A stretch of 64,000 nt of DNA. Source: Curtobacterium sp. MCBA15_012 (GTDB lineage: Bacteria; Actinomycetota; Actinomycetes; Actinomycetales; Microbacteriaceae). Each line of letters opens with the position of its first letter. Position 1 is the stretch's first letter. Under the pieces are notes generated by a model that did not search any database, was not told the origin of the DNA, and saw nothing but the letters and a program-made list of their open reading frames with translations. This document shows, piece after piece, positions 32,332-41,100 of this stretch. The translations under genes were made by a program, and so were the position numbers. The stretch covers positions 2,232,001 through 2,296,000 of the forward strand of contig NZ_CP126267.1 of assembly GCF_001864935.2 (NCBI RefSeq). Reading direction: 5' to 3'.

Positions 32332-34901
32332 GACGCCGCCCAGGCGCGGAACTCGGCGAGCCCGGCGTTCTCCGTGCCGGCGGCGACCCGGTCCACCGTG
32401 AACCGCACCCACGTCACCGACCGCGGGGTGAACTCGACGGTGGCGGGCGCCCCGTCGTCCGGCAGTGCGTCGACCGCGACGCTCGTGCCGTCCGAGAACG
32501 TCAGGGTGCCGCCGGTCACCCGGTCGACGGTGTTCGGACGGTCGTGCAGCACGATCCGTCGCAGGGTGACCGGGCTGGTCCAGTCGAGGCGCAGCCACGT
32601 GCCGGTCCCGCCGCCCGGCGCGACCCACTCCGCGTCGGCGCGGTCCGGCCACCCGGACACGACGCCGTCGACCGCCTTCGCGACGGTCTGGCCGTCGGCC
32701 GGGTTGTCGGACGACGCGGTCGGCGCGGCGGCCGCCGTGACGTCACGCGGTGTCGAGGACGGCGGTGTCGACCCCGTCCCGGTGCCGGTGCCGGTGCCGG
32801 TGCCGGTGGGGACGGTCCAGGCTCGGAGCTCGGCGAGGCCGGTGTTCTTCGTGGTGCCGCTCACGCCCGTGACCGTGAAGCGCATCCAGGTGACCTGGCG
32901 CGCGGCGAACGCGACGCTCGTCACGGTGCCGTCGTCCGGCAGGGCGGGGACCGCGACGCTCGAGCCGTCCGAGAACGTGAGGGTCCCGCCGGTGACACGG
33001 TCGTCGGTGTTCGGACGGTCCGCCAGGTCGACGGACTGCAGGGCGACGCCGGACGGCCAGTCGTCCTGCACCCAGGTGCCGACGCCACCGCCCGGTGCCG
33101 CCCACTCGGCGGAGGGGTCGGCGGGCCACCCGGACACGACGCCGTCGGCCGTCTTCGCGGCGGTCTGTCGGTCGGCCGGGTTGTCGGCGCTCGCGGTCAC
33201 GACGGCCGTGCGGGCGGCGTTCACCGACGGGGTCGACGGCGTCGGCTCGGTGGCGGTGGTGGTCGCGGCGAGGGCTCGGAGCTCGGCCAGGCCGGTGTTC
33301 TTCGTGGTCGCGCTCACCGCGGTGATCGTGAAGCGCACCCAGGTCACCTGGCGGGAGGTGAAGCTGACGCGCTGCACCGTGCCGCCGTTCGGCAGGGACG
33401 GGACCGCCACGCTCGACCCGTCGGAGAACGTCAGCGTCCCGGCGGTGACCTGGTCGTCGGTGTTCGGACGGTCCGCGAGCTCGACCGCCTGCAGGGCGAC
33501 GCCCGCGGCAGCTGTGCCACCCGTGCCACCGGCAGCGGTCCCCGCGGCCCCGGCACCGCCAGCGGTCCCCGCGGCTCCGGCAGCGCCAGCCGCCCCCGCG
33601 GGCCAGTCGAGCTGGATCCACGTCCCCGCTCCCCCGCCCGGCGCCACCCACTCGGCGGTGGGGGCCTCCGGGTACCCGCTCACGACGCCGTCGACGGCCT
33701 TCCGTGCCGTCTGTCCGTCGGCCGGGTTCTCGGCGCTCGCGGTGACGACTGCACTGCCGGCGACGTTCGTGGTCGTCGGCTCCGTCCCCGGGGTGCCCGT
33801 CCCGGTCCCGGGCGTGGACCCGGAACCGGGGTCGGGCGTCGTGCCCGGGTCGGTCGCCGGCGTGCCGACGGTGTACTGGCGACTGAACCAGGCGTCCTCC
33901 CAGCGGTCCGCGCAGGCGGCACGCGACGTGCAGGTCTGGTCGTCGTGGGCCGCGTAGGTGAAGAACGCACCGGCCTTGGCGTCCGTCTGCGCGGCGGTCA
34001 GGTTGGCCGGCCGGTCGGCGATGGGGTAGCCCATGAACCCGGTGAACCCGTGCGAGGTGCCGGACGCCCGCTGCACCTCGTCGGTCAGGTACGCGACGGT
34101 GTGGTGGTCGCTGTGGTCGCCGTCGCCGTAGGACCCCTCGTGGTCGAGCGTGTGGATCGACGACGGCGCGGTCCACCGCACGAGCGCGAGCAGGGTCGCC
34201 CGCAGGTCGGACAGCGTGTACGACGTCGGGTGGGTCGCGTCGGCGACCGAGTCGATCGCGTCGAGCGACCCCTCGTACAGGTGCTCGAGGCTCTGGTAGC
34301 CGTCGGCCCAGAACCCGTTGCCCTCGATGTTGCCGTCCGGCAGCTCGAGGAACACCAGGCTGATCCGCGGCGCCGCCGTGAGCGTCTCGGTGTGCACGGT
34401 GTGTCCGGCCACGACCGTCGACCCGGTCGTCCAGTCGGACGGCACACCGGCGATGCCGGCGTACGCCGCCATCAGGCCGGTCTGCCGCTCGCCCCAGTAC
34501 CAGCGCGGGTACCCGGCGTCCCCCGCCGTGACCACGACGGAGCGGACGCACCGGCCCGCCTCGATGTCAGAGCGGAGCTGGGTGCCCTGGAAGAGCAGGT
34601 CGTCGTCGGGGTGGGCGACGACGTTCAGCACCGAGCCGGCGGCGCAGCTCGCACCGGCGGCTGCGTCGGCCCGCTGGGCGGCTCCGGGCACGCCCACGAC
34701 CAGGGCCGTGACGAGCGCGGTCGCCGCGAGGACCGCGCCGAGCAGGGACGCGAGCCCTGCCCGACGGCGGCCGTGCGGTCCCGCGACCGACGCACGCGAC
34801 GGCACTCCGACCGACGCACTCGCCGACACGGCGACCGACGCACTCGCCGGCGCGCCGGCCGACGCACTCGCCGACACGGCGGCCGACTCACTCGGCGGCA
34901 T
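32328..34901 (-). CDS. Secreted PIG-L-family deacetylase with three discoidin-like repeats
   Basis: 857 aa. A low-complexity Ala/Ser N-terminus (to about 45), a signal or anchor hydrophobic segment (LASLLGAVLAATALVTALVVG), then a PIG-L/LmbE N-acetylglucosaminyl deacetylase domain: VVAHPDDDLLF near 95-105 (zinc ligands H, D, D) and SDHHTVAYL near 265. From about 395 come three repeats of about 130-150 residues, each with a NPADxQTxxKxxDGVVSG(Y/W)P start, a TLTFSDG(S/T)SVAV middle and a VxF(T)xRxVTWxRFT end, resembling F5/8-type-C (discoidin) carbohydrate-binding domains, joined by Thr/Gly/Pro linkers. Likely deacetylates an amino sugar in an extracellular glycan. Start uncertain: ATG 34901 overlaps the previous gene by 14 nt; a later GTG (protein VPSRASVAG...) is possible. 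Confidence 0.85.
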   Translation of the reverse strand: MPPSESAAVSASASAGAPASASVAVSASASVGVPSRASVAGPHGRRRAGLASLLGAVLAATALVTALVVGVPGAAQRADAAAGASCAAGSVLNVVAHPDDDLLFQGTQLRSDIEAGRCVRSVVVTAGDAGYPRWYWGERQTGLMAAYAGIAGVPSDWTTGSTVVAGHTVHTETLTAAPRISLVFLELPDGNIEGNGFWADGYQSLEHLYEGSLDAIDSVADATHPTSYTLSDLRATLLALVRWTAPSSIHTLDHEGSYGDGDHSDHHTVAYLTDEVQRASGTSHGFTGFMGYPIADRPANLTAAQTDAKAGAFFTYAAHDDQTCTSRAACADRWEDAWFSRQYTVGTPATDPGTTPDPGSGSTPGTGTGTPGTEPTTTNVAGSAVVTASAENPADGQTARKAVDGVVSGYPEAPTAEWVAPGGGAGTWIQLDWPAGAAGAAGAAGTAGGAGAAGTAAGGTGGTAAAGVALQAVELADRPNTDDQVTAGTLTFSDGSSVAVPSLPNGGTVQRVSFTSRQVTWVRFTITAVSATTKNTGLAELRALAATTTATEPTPSTPSVNAARTAVVTASADNPADRQTAAKTADGVVSGWPADPSAEWAAPGGGVGTWVQDDWPSGVALQSVDLADRPNTDDRVTGGTLTFSDGSSVAVPALPDDGTVTSVAFAARQVTWMRFTVTGVSGTTKNTGLAELRAWTVPTGTGTGTGTGTGSTPPSSTPRDVTAAAAPTASSDNPADGQTVAKAVDGVVSGWPDRADAEWVAPGGGTGTWLRLDWTSPVTLRRIVLHDRPNTVDRVTGGTLTFSDGTSVAVDALPDDGAPATVEFTPRSVTWVRFTVDRVAAGTENAGLAEFRAWAAS

Positions 34902-37900
34902 GCCGCATCCCGGCCGGGGTGAGCTCGTACATCGCGGTCGAACCGGACGACCAGACCCGCTCCCAGTACGGCGACGAGGCCATCGCGTCGGCCAGCTCGC
35001 GGTAGTCGGCCTCGGACTGGTAGCCGTAGCGCTCGTCGTACGCGCCGAAGGGCTGGGCGACCAGGGCGTAGTACTTCGTCGCGGTCCAGTCGGTGACGAG
35101 CCGCCGGGTCAGGTCCGAGACGTCCTGCTGCGCGTCGTAGTCGGTGTCCGACGGGTACGGCCCGAGCGCCTCGCGGGACAGGTAGCCGACGTCGAAGTAC
35201 CGGGCGCCGGTGTTGCTCGGCACGGCGTTCGCCGAACCGGTGAGCAGCATCACCGAGCCCTTCGGCGCGGTCCGGTCGTACAGCTGCGTCGCCTCGGACT
35301 GGCTGCGGGTCATCACCCGGTTCCAGTCGAGGGCGGTCTGCCCGAAGGCGCCCACGGCGACCAGCAGCGCGACCGCGGCGCCGACCGCGGCGAAGCGGAC
35401 ACCGACCGGCCGTGCCGCACGGCGCAGGACGCGGTCGACCCCGGCGAAGCGGCCGGACGGGCCCGGCAGCGCGGCGGCGAGCACCGCGATCCACGGCGTG
35501 GCGAACAGGACGACCCGGAAGATGCCCTCCTGCCCGTAGTTCGTGGCGACGAGCAGCGAGATCGGGCTCGCAGCAGCCGCGAGCATGCCCCAGTGCAGGC
35601 GGTCACGCCGGACGAGCACCGTGACGACCGCGGCGATCCCGAGCAGCACGAGCGCCGCGGCGGGCACGTCGAACGCCAACCGGGTCACGAGCGGCTTCGG
35701 CAGGACCGTCATGTCGTGCGACGGCGGCTGCACGTTGTCGAGCACGCGCCCGACGGCGGCGAGTGACAGGAAGCGGTCGAGGACGCTGCCGTTCAGCACC
35801 GCGAAGACCACCGCAGGCACGAGCACGACGACCGGCAGCCACCACGGCTTCGTGAGCTTGAACACGAGCAGGGTCACGAGTGCCGCGACGGTGAGGTACG
35901 GCGAGATCTGGTGCGTGACCGCGAGGACGACGCTGATCAGGGCGATGCCGACGACGCGCGAGGCCGTCACCGCGCGGGGTCGGAGTGCACGCACGGGCGT
36001 CCCGTCGCGGCCGGTCACCGTCACGCGGCGCAGGGGGCAGGTGGCGAGCACGAGCACGACGACGGAGAGCAGGATGCCGGTCGACTGCGGCGAGAAGTAG
36101 GTCGTGTTGAGCGACCCGGTCATCGCGGTGAGCAGGGCGGCCACCCACGGGCGACGGGTGCCGGGCAGCCAGTTCGCCGCGAGCACGCCGATGCCGAGCG
36201 TGGTGGCGAACGCCAGGAGCACGGGCACCCAGGCGGCGATCGTCATCGCGTTGACGATGCCGCCGACGTCGGCCACACACGCGCCGCCGGCGAACAGGCC
36301 GGACCACGTCTGGAAGATGTCGGCGGCGGGGTTCGTGCGCCCGAACTGCCGGATGTACTCGAGGACACCGATGTGTCGCGCGGCCGCGGTGACCGTCGGC
36401 ATGCCGTAGGTGATCGCCTGCGCCAGCTGCACGACCCCGCCCAGCGCGACCACGGGCACGGCGGCGCCGCGGCCACGGACGAGCGCCACGACCGCGGCGG
36501 CCACGAGGACCGCCAGGCCGACGGGCAGACCGATGCCGAGCGAACCGAACAGGCCGGCGGGCACCGGGTCCCCGACGTGCGTGAGCGCGGCGACGACGAC
36601 GATCCCGACGCCGACCACCGAGGCGACGGTGACCGAGCGGGTCGTCGTCCACGTCCCCCACCACGACCGGACCGTCCTGCCCGCGCGGCCGGCGACGGAA
36701 CGCGCGAGGAGCACCCGGTGCAGGTCCTGCGCGTCGCGGAGCACGGTGCCGGCGACGATCGCCGCCGTCAGGACGACCACCACCGCGAAGGGCACCGCGG
36801 GCACCCACACGCCCACGGTCGCCATCGTGTAGCCGATCGCGATCGTGGCGACGATCGACGTCGTGACCGAGAACAACGCGAAGCGGGCGAGCGGCATCGG
36901 ACGCAGCAGGAGCACCGGCGCGACCCCGACCACGGCGAACAGGAACGTGCCGATCGCGGCGCCCCGGAGGGTCGGCATCTCCAGGGCCGCGCCGGCGGCC
37001 GCGGCGACGAGGGTCAGCACGACGACCGCGGCGGCGACGAGCCGGGCGAGCGGCCCCATGGTCCCGGCGGCGCGCGGCAGCTCGGCTCCGGCCTCGGCCA
37101 GCCCGTGGCGACCGTGTGCGGTGCGGGTGAGGGTCCCTCCGCCGCGCAGGCGCTCGGCCAGCGCGCGCACCGGGCCGGTGACCACCGAGCGCTGCTCGAC
37201 GCGGCGCAGGCGACGGCTCGTCGCGGCGTACTCGGCCTCGACCCCGTCGTCGCCGACGGCTCGACCGCCGACCACGTCCGTGGTCCCGGCGGGCGTGCCG
37301 GCGGGTGCGAGCCCGAGGCGTGCGAAGGCGCTCAGCGCGTCGGGGGCGGCGTCGACCGTGGCGACGAGGGTGTCGCGGTCGAGGGCGTTCTTGGTCATCC
37401 AGGCTCCGAGTCCGTGGCCGTGCGCCGCGGCGGTCCGCCGGAGCGACGCGACGTCGTCCGGGGTCCGCTGCCAGGCGACGGCGGCGGGTTCGACGGCGAT
37501 CGCGTGTCCCGCGACGAGCAGTCGTGTGAAGAGGTCGAGGTCGTCACCGGCACCGACGTGGGTGCCGGGACCGAAGGCGGTGTCGAACCCGCCGATCCCG
37601 AGGGCGGCGAGACGGCGGACCGCGAGGTTCGCGCCGGTCCCGTAGTCGGCCGCGGCGAACGGGTGCCGGGCACCGGTGCCGCGTTCGTCGTCGGCGCGGA
37701 ACACCCGGCGCGCGACGGTCCGGCCGCCGCCGTGGTGCTCGTCGTGCCAGCGCTGTGCGGGCGTGCGGAGCTCGGCGCTCGGCGCGGGGCCGGTGACGCA
37801 GGCGACGTCCGGGTCCGCGGCGAAGGCGGTGGCGAGGGCGGACGCCCACGCGGGGTCCATCAGCGCGCCCTCGGCGACGAACGCGACGACGTCTCCCTCC

Positions 37901-38439
37901 GCGAGCAGCAGGCCGGCGTTGCGGGCGGCCGCGAGACCGCCGGCCGGCGCCGGCACGGTGGTGACCCGGCGCCCGTCGATCGTCGTCGTCCCGGGGCCGT
38001 CGGCTCGTGCGGACACGACCACGACGTCCAGGTGGACGCCCGTGCTCGCGAGCACCGACCGCATGGTGTCCGCGGCGGCCCCGTCGGTGCACAGCACCGC
38101 GGTGACGGACGGCAACGCCTGATCAGCGGCCGGCCGTCGGGCGGGGACGGGCAGGTGCCGTGCCGCGCGCTCGAGGCTGCGGGCGTCGAGGGACGCCCCG
38201 GTGCGACGTCGTGCGACGACGTCGGTCTCGACGAAGCCGACCGGCTCGCCGTGGTCACGGACCAGCAGGCGCGCCCGACGGTAGCCGGCGGCGCCCTCCA
38301 GCGCGATGGCGTCCCGCGGCCCGGCGGCCCGCAGGACCGCACGGTCCACCTCGCCGACCCACAGCGCACCGTCCCAGGTCGGGACGAGCGCGCTGTGGAC
38401 GACGGGACGGAGCTCCCGGGTGACGGTCGAGCGGGTCAC
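34888..38439 (-). CDS. GT2-like domain (degenerate) fused to a large polytopic membrane domain
   Basis: 1183 aa. Residues 1-90 share the N-terminal region of the GT2 paralogues (WDGALWVGEVDRAVL...GYRRARLLVRD). Residues 105-350 align to GT2 but the metal-binding DDD is replaced: paralogue FVDDDVVVDRDW reads FVAEGALMDPAW here (near 190), so transferase activity is doubtful. From about 460 to 1035 there are some 14 hydrophobic segments, then a soluble C-terminal domain of about 150 residues with many Asp/Tyr. The membrane part could be a GT-C-type transferase or polymerase; I do not recognise it firmly. GTG 38439 overlaps the GT2 gene upstream by 4 nt. The frame runs open to 39516, but that is antisense noise over the next gene. 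Confidence 0.8.
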   Translation of the reverse strand: MTRSTVTRELRPVVHSALVPTWDGALWVGEVDRAVLRAAGPRDAIALEGAAGYRRARLLVRDHGEPVGFVETDVVARRRTGASLDARSLERAARHLPVPARRPAADQALPSVTAVLCTDGAAADTMRSVLASTGVHLDVVVVSARADGPGTTTIDGRRVTTVPAPAGGLAAARNAGLLLAEGDVVAFVAEGALMDPAWASALATAFAADPDVACVTGPAPSAELRTPAQRWHDEHHGGGRTVARRVFRADDERGTGARHPFAAADYGTGANLAVRRLAALGIGGFDTAFGPGTHVGAGDDLDLFTRLLVAGHAIAVEPAAVAWQRTPDDVASLRRTAAAHGHGLGAWMTKNALDRDTLVATVDAAPDALSAFARLGLAPAGTPAGTTDVVGGRAVGDDGVEAEYAATSRRLRRVEQRSVVTGPVRALAERLRGGGTLTRTAHGRHGLAEAGAELPRAAGTMGPLARLVAAAVVVLTLVAAAAGAALEMPTLRGAAIGTFLFAVVGVAPVLLLRPMPLARFALFSVTTSIVATIAIGYTMATVGVWVPAVPFAVVVVLTAAIVAGTVLRDAQDLHRVLLARSVAGRAGRTVRSWWGTWTTTRSVTVASVVGVGIVVVAALTHVGDPVPAGLFGSLGIGLPVGLAVLVAAAVVALVRGRGAAVPVVALGGVVQLAQAITYGMPTVTAAARHIGVLEYIRQFGRTNPAADIFQTWSGLFAGGACVADVGGIVNAMTIAAWVPVLLAFATTLGIGVLAANWLPGTRRPWVAALLTAMTGSLNTTYFSPQSTGILLSVVVLVLATCPLRRVTVTGRDGTPVRALRPRAVTASRVVGIALISVVLAVTHQISPYLTVAALVTLLVFKLTKPWWLPVVVLVPAVVFAVLNGSVLDRFLSLAAVGRVLDNVQPPSHDMTVLPKPLVTRLAFDVPAAALVLLGIAAVVTVLVRRDRLHWGMLAAAASPISLLVATNYGQEGIFRVVLFATPWIAVLAAALPGPSGRFAGVDRVLRRAARPVGVRFAAVGAAVALLVAVGAFGQTALDWNRVMTRSQSEATQLYDRTAPKGSVMLLTGSANAVPSNTGARYFDVGYLSREALGPYPSDTDYDAQQDVSDLTRRLVTDWTATKYYALVAQPFGAYDERYGYQSEADYRELADAMASSPYWERVWSSGSTAMYELTPAGMRHAAE

Positions 38440-39398
38440 GGTGTGCCGATCGGCTGACGCACCGGCTGCGGGGCCGGTGCGGCGACCACGACACCGCCGA
38501 GGACGCGACCGACCGCGTAGCCCGCGATCGTCGTGACGACGGAGGCGACGACCGCGCCGGCCCGACCCAGCCCGCCGCGCCCCACGTGCCGGAGCTCGCG
38601 GAGCACGGCACGCGGGATGACCCGCGTCAGGTAGGTGGACTCGCTCGAGAGCGCGTCCCCGGTCCCGACCCGGCGACTGAGGACAGCCTTCGAGATGCCC
38701 TCGTAGTAGCTGCGGCGCAGCAGGTAGCGCATGGTGACGCGGTCGGGCGAGACCCGGTGCGACACGTTCGACCGCGGCTCGTGCCGGATCCGGGCACCGG
38801 GCTGGATCGCGGCGATGCGGATGCAGAGCTCCGTCTCCTCGCAGCCGAGCGGCTGGTTGCCGACCCGGCCGATGCCCGACCGGAAGCCGCCCGCGCGCAG
38901 GATCGACTCGCGTCGGAACGCCATGCTCGCGCCGATCACGTTGCGGACGTCCCCGGCCACCTCGGGCAGCCCGGTGTAGCTGCAGCCGACGATCCAGAGG
39001 AGCTCGCCGACGTACGGCCCGGAGCCGGTGGTGGTCGGCCAGGACGGCGTCGCGTGTCCGCCGACCCCGACGACCTGCGGGTCCTCGAGCGCGGCGAGCA
39101 TGTGACCGAGCCAGTCGGCGTCGGCCGTGGCGTCGTCGTCGAGGAACGCCACGACGTCGGCCTCGGTGCTCGCGACGCCCGTGTTCCGCGCGCCGGACAG
39201 GCCGCGGTCCTCGGCGTTCTCGACGACGAGCAGCTCGGGCCAGCGTGCGCGCGCCCGGGCGAACAGCTCGGGCTCGTGGTCGATGACCACGACGACCTCG
39301 GGGGCCTCCGGCTGGCGTCGGGCGGACTCCACGCTGTCCTGCAGGTCGCCCCAGCGCAGCTGCGTGTAGGCGCAGATCACGACCGCGACGGACGTCAT
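38436..39398 (-). CDS. Glycosyltransferase family 2
   Basis: 320 aa. GT-A motifs: VAVVICAYTQLRWGDL at the N-terminus, GLSGARNTGVASTEADVVAF near 68-87, DDD in FLDDDATAD near 90, NVIGASMAFRR near 157, and CEETELCIRI near 190 as the acceptor/catalytic-base motif. The C-terminus has a hydrophobic pair (AGAVVASVVTTIAGYAVG), so it is likely tethered to the membrane. Overlaps both neighbours by 4 nt (ATGA, GTGA), in the order 39395, 38436, 34888, 32328, 31339. Confidence 0.88.
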   Translation of the reverse strand: MTSVAVVICAYTQLRWGDLQDSVESARRQPEAPEVVVVIDHEPELFARARARWPELLVVENAEDRGLSGARNTGVASTEADVVAFLDDDATADADWLGHMLAALEDPQVVGVGGHATPSWPTTTGSGPYVGELLWIVGCSYTGLPEVAGDVRNVIGASMAFRRESILRAGGFRSGIGRVGNQPLGCEETELCIRIAAIQPGARIRHEPRSNVSHRVSPDRVTMRYLLRRSYYEGISKAVLSRRVGTGDALSSESTYLTRVIPRAVLRELRHVGRGGLGRAGAVVASVVTTIAGYAVGRVLGGVVVAAPAPQPVRQPIGTP

Positions 39399-40291
39399 AC
39401 GACGTCGCCCTCGAGCGCGCGGGCGCGCGCGGCGTCCACGCGGACCGGCTCGGCCGACGCACCGAGACCGAGGATCGGCGCGGTCGGCGCGTCCACCGGC
39501 GAGACCGGTGCGGCACCGCCCACGAACACGGCCGCCGCGCGGGTCTTCGCCGTCGCGGCGCGGCGACGCTCGTGCATGATCGACTTCAGCACGCGGATGC
39601 CGTCGGTCACGGCGTTGAGGTTGCTCGTGCCGTGCACGCGGAGCTTCTCGTGGCTCGGCACCTCGCTGATGCGCAGGTCGGCCGCCGACCACCGGCAGGT
39701 CAGCACGGTCTCGATCTCGAAGCCGTCGCCCCAGAGCATCCCGCCGTCGGCCGGCTTCGGCAGCGTCGAGGACAGCAGGCCGATCTTCGGCAGCGTGTCG
39801 GCCCAGAAGGCGTTGTAGCCGTAGCAGAGGTCGCTGTAGCGCGTGCCGAGGATGATGTTGCACAGCACGTTCAGGCCGCGGTTGCCGAGGTTCCGGATCA
39901 CCGTGATGTCGTCGCTGCCGCCGCCGAGCGAGTACCGGGTGCCCTTCGCCACGTCGGCTCCGTCGGTGAGGGCCTGCACGAAGCGCGGGATCTCGTCGGG
40001 GTCGGCCGAGCAGTCGGCGTCGAACATCACGACGACGTCGCCGGTGACCGCCTCGAACCCGCACGCGAGGGCGTTGCCCTTGCCCTTGCGGGTCTGGTGC
40101 ACGACGCGGATGTCGGGCATGATCCGCTGCGCCGTGGCGACGGTGTCGTCGACGGAGTTGCCGTCGACCAGGATCACCTCGTACACCGGCGGGAGCTTGG
40201 GGAGGATGATCTCGAGGTTGCGGGCCTCGTTGCGCGCCGGGATCACGACGGAGACGCGCGGGTCTGCGGGTCGGACGGTGCTGACGGACAT
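39395..40291 (-). CDS. Glycosyltransferase family 2 (polyprenyl-phosphate sugar transferase-like)
   Basis: 298 aa. VSVVIPARNEARNLEIIL, VILVDGNSVDDT, RKGKGNALACGFEAVTGDVVVMFDADCSADP (D-x-D near 103) match the dolichyl-phosphate-mannose-synthase-like branch of GT2, which charges polyprenyl phosphate with a sugar. No transmembrane segments. ATG 40291 has AGGAG upstream; first gene of the minus-strand polysaccharide operon. Product sugar unknown. Confidence 0.88.
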   Translation of the reverse strand: MSVSTVRPADPRVSVVIPARNEARNLEIILPKLPPVYEVILVDGNSVDDTVATAQRIMPDIRVVHQTRKGKGNALACGFEAVTGDVVVMFDADCSADPDEIPRFVQALTDGADVAKGTRYSLGGGSDDITVIRNLGNRGLNVLCNIILGTRYSDLCYGYNAFWADTLPKIGLLSSTLPKPADGGMLWGDGFEIETVLTCRWSAADLRISEVPSHEKLRVHGTSNLNAVTDGIRVLKSIMHERRRAATAKTRAAAVFVGGAAPVSPVDAPTAPILGLGASAEPVRVDAARARALEGDVV

Positions 40292-40880
40292 GGGAGGTGC
40301 TCCTGTCGGGTTCAGGTTGCGGGTCGGGACGGCCGCGCAGCGCGCTGGTCCCCGGAGGCCGGTCGACCGCGAGCGCGGCGCCGGTGCCCGGCAGGAGGCG
40401 CGGGTACGACGCCGCCGGGAGACCGGACGAGGGGGTACGCCTCGTCCGTGCTCCCCACCCTCGCGGGGGCGCGCAGGACGGTCAATCTGCGGGCGACCGC
40501 CTTGCGGCACCCCGGTGCCCGATACGGAAACCCGCAACCGGGTGCGGGTCCGCACCCGGCCGGGAGGCGCGTGGCGGCACCGACACGGGGCACCGGTGCG
40601 CAGCGCCCACCGTCAGGAGGAGCGCACCCAGCCCGCCACGCGCCTCCCGACCGCACCCCACGCCGGACAGGAGGCGCAGCACCAGCCCGCCACGCGCCTC
40701 CCGACCGCACCCCACGCCGGACAGGAGGCGCAGCACCAGCCCGCCACGCGCCTCCCGACCGCACCACCGACCGTCAGGAGGCGCACCGCCGGCGTGCGAT
40801 CTGCGGTCGGCGGGCAGGTCGGGCGTGTCCCCGCGGCGGGACGCGCGCGCACGCGTCGGCGGCCGTGCGGTTCCGCACCC
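40292..40880. repeat. Intergenic region with 54-bp tandem repeats
   Basis: No gene is seen in 40292-40880. 40558-40800 contains one GGGAGGCGCGTGGCGG arm and then units starting at 40631, 40685 and 40739 (54-bp period) with GCCCGCCACGCGCCTCCC and GGACAGGAGGCGCAGCAC. The CGCGCCTCCCG core relates it to the GGACGGGAGGC palindrome family. 40292-40557 presumably carries the promoter of the polysaccharide operon, but I see no clear hexamers. Confidence 0.8.
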
Positions 40881-40976
40881 GGAACGCAGAAGGCCCCCGG
40901 GAACGCAGAAGGCCCCCGGGAACGCAGAAGGCCCCCGGGAACGCAGAAGGCCCCCGGGACATCCCGGGGGCCTTCT
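40881..40976 (-). terminator. tRNA-Gln terminator with a four-fold amplified arm
   Basis: 40944-40976 is a 15-bp stem (AGAAGGCCCCCGGGA / TCCCGGGGGCCTTCT) just after tRNA-Gln. The arm nearest the outside, with its flank, is tandemly repeated: GGAACGCAGAAGGCCCCCG occurs four times at exact 19-bp period (40881, 40900, 40919, 40938). Any of the four could pair with the single inner arm. Confidence 0.85.
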
Positions 40977-40984
40977 CGAATCTG

Positions 40985-41056
40985 CTGGGGTACCTGGACT
41001 CGAACCAAGAACGACGGTACCAGAAACCGCTGTGTTGCCAATTACACCATACCCCA
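40985..41056 (-). tRNA. tRNA-Gln (anticodon CTG)
   Basis: 72 nt; acceptor stem TGGGGTA pairs with TACCCCA, discriminator G; anticodon loop TTCTGGT gives CTG (Gln); T-arm GGTTCGAGTCC. CCA is not encoded (CAGA follows the discriminator). It lies between the polysaccharide operon and the gltX pair. Confidence 0.93.
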
Positions 41057-41100
41057 AAGGCCTCGCGGCCTTCGTTCCCCGTTGTCCGGGGCACGATCAA

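Noticed and set aside
38440..39516. N-terminal 359-residue extension of the 1183-aa GT2 fusion
   Set aside because: It overlaps the independent GT2 gene at 38436-39398 in another frame and lacks recognisable motifs; GTG 38439 overlaps that gene's stop by 4 nt as expected.
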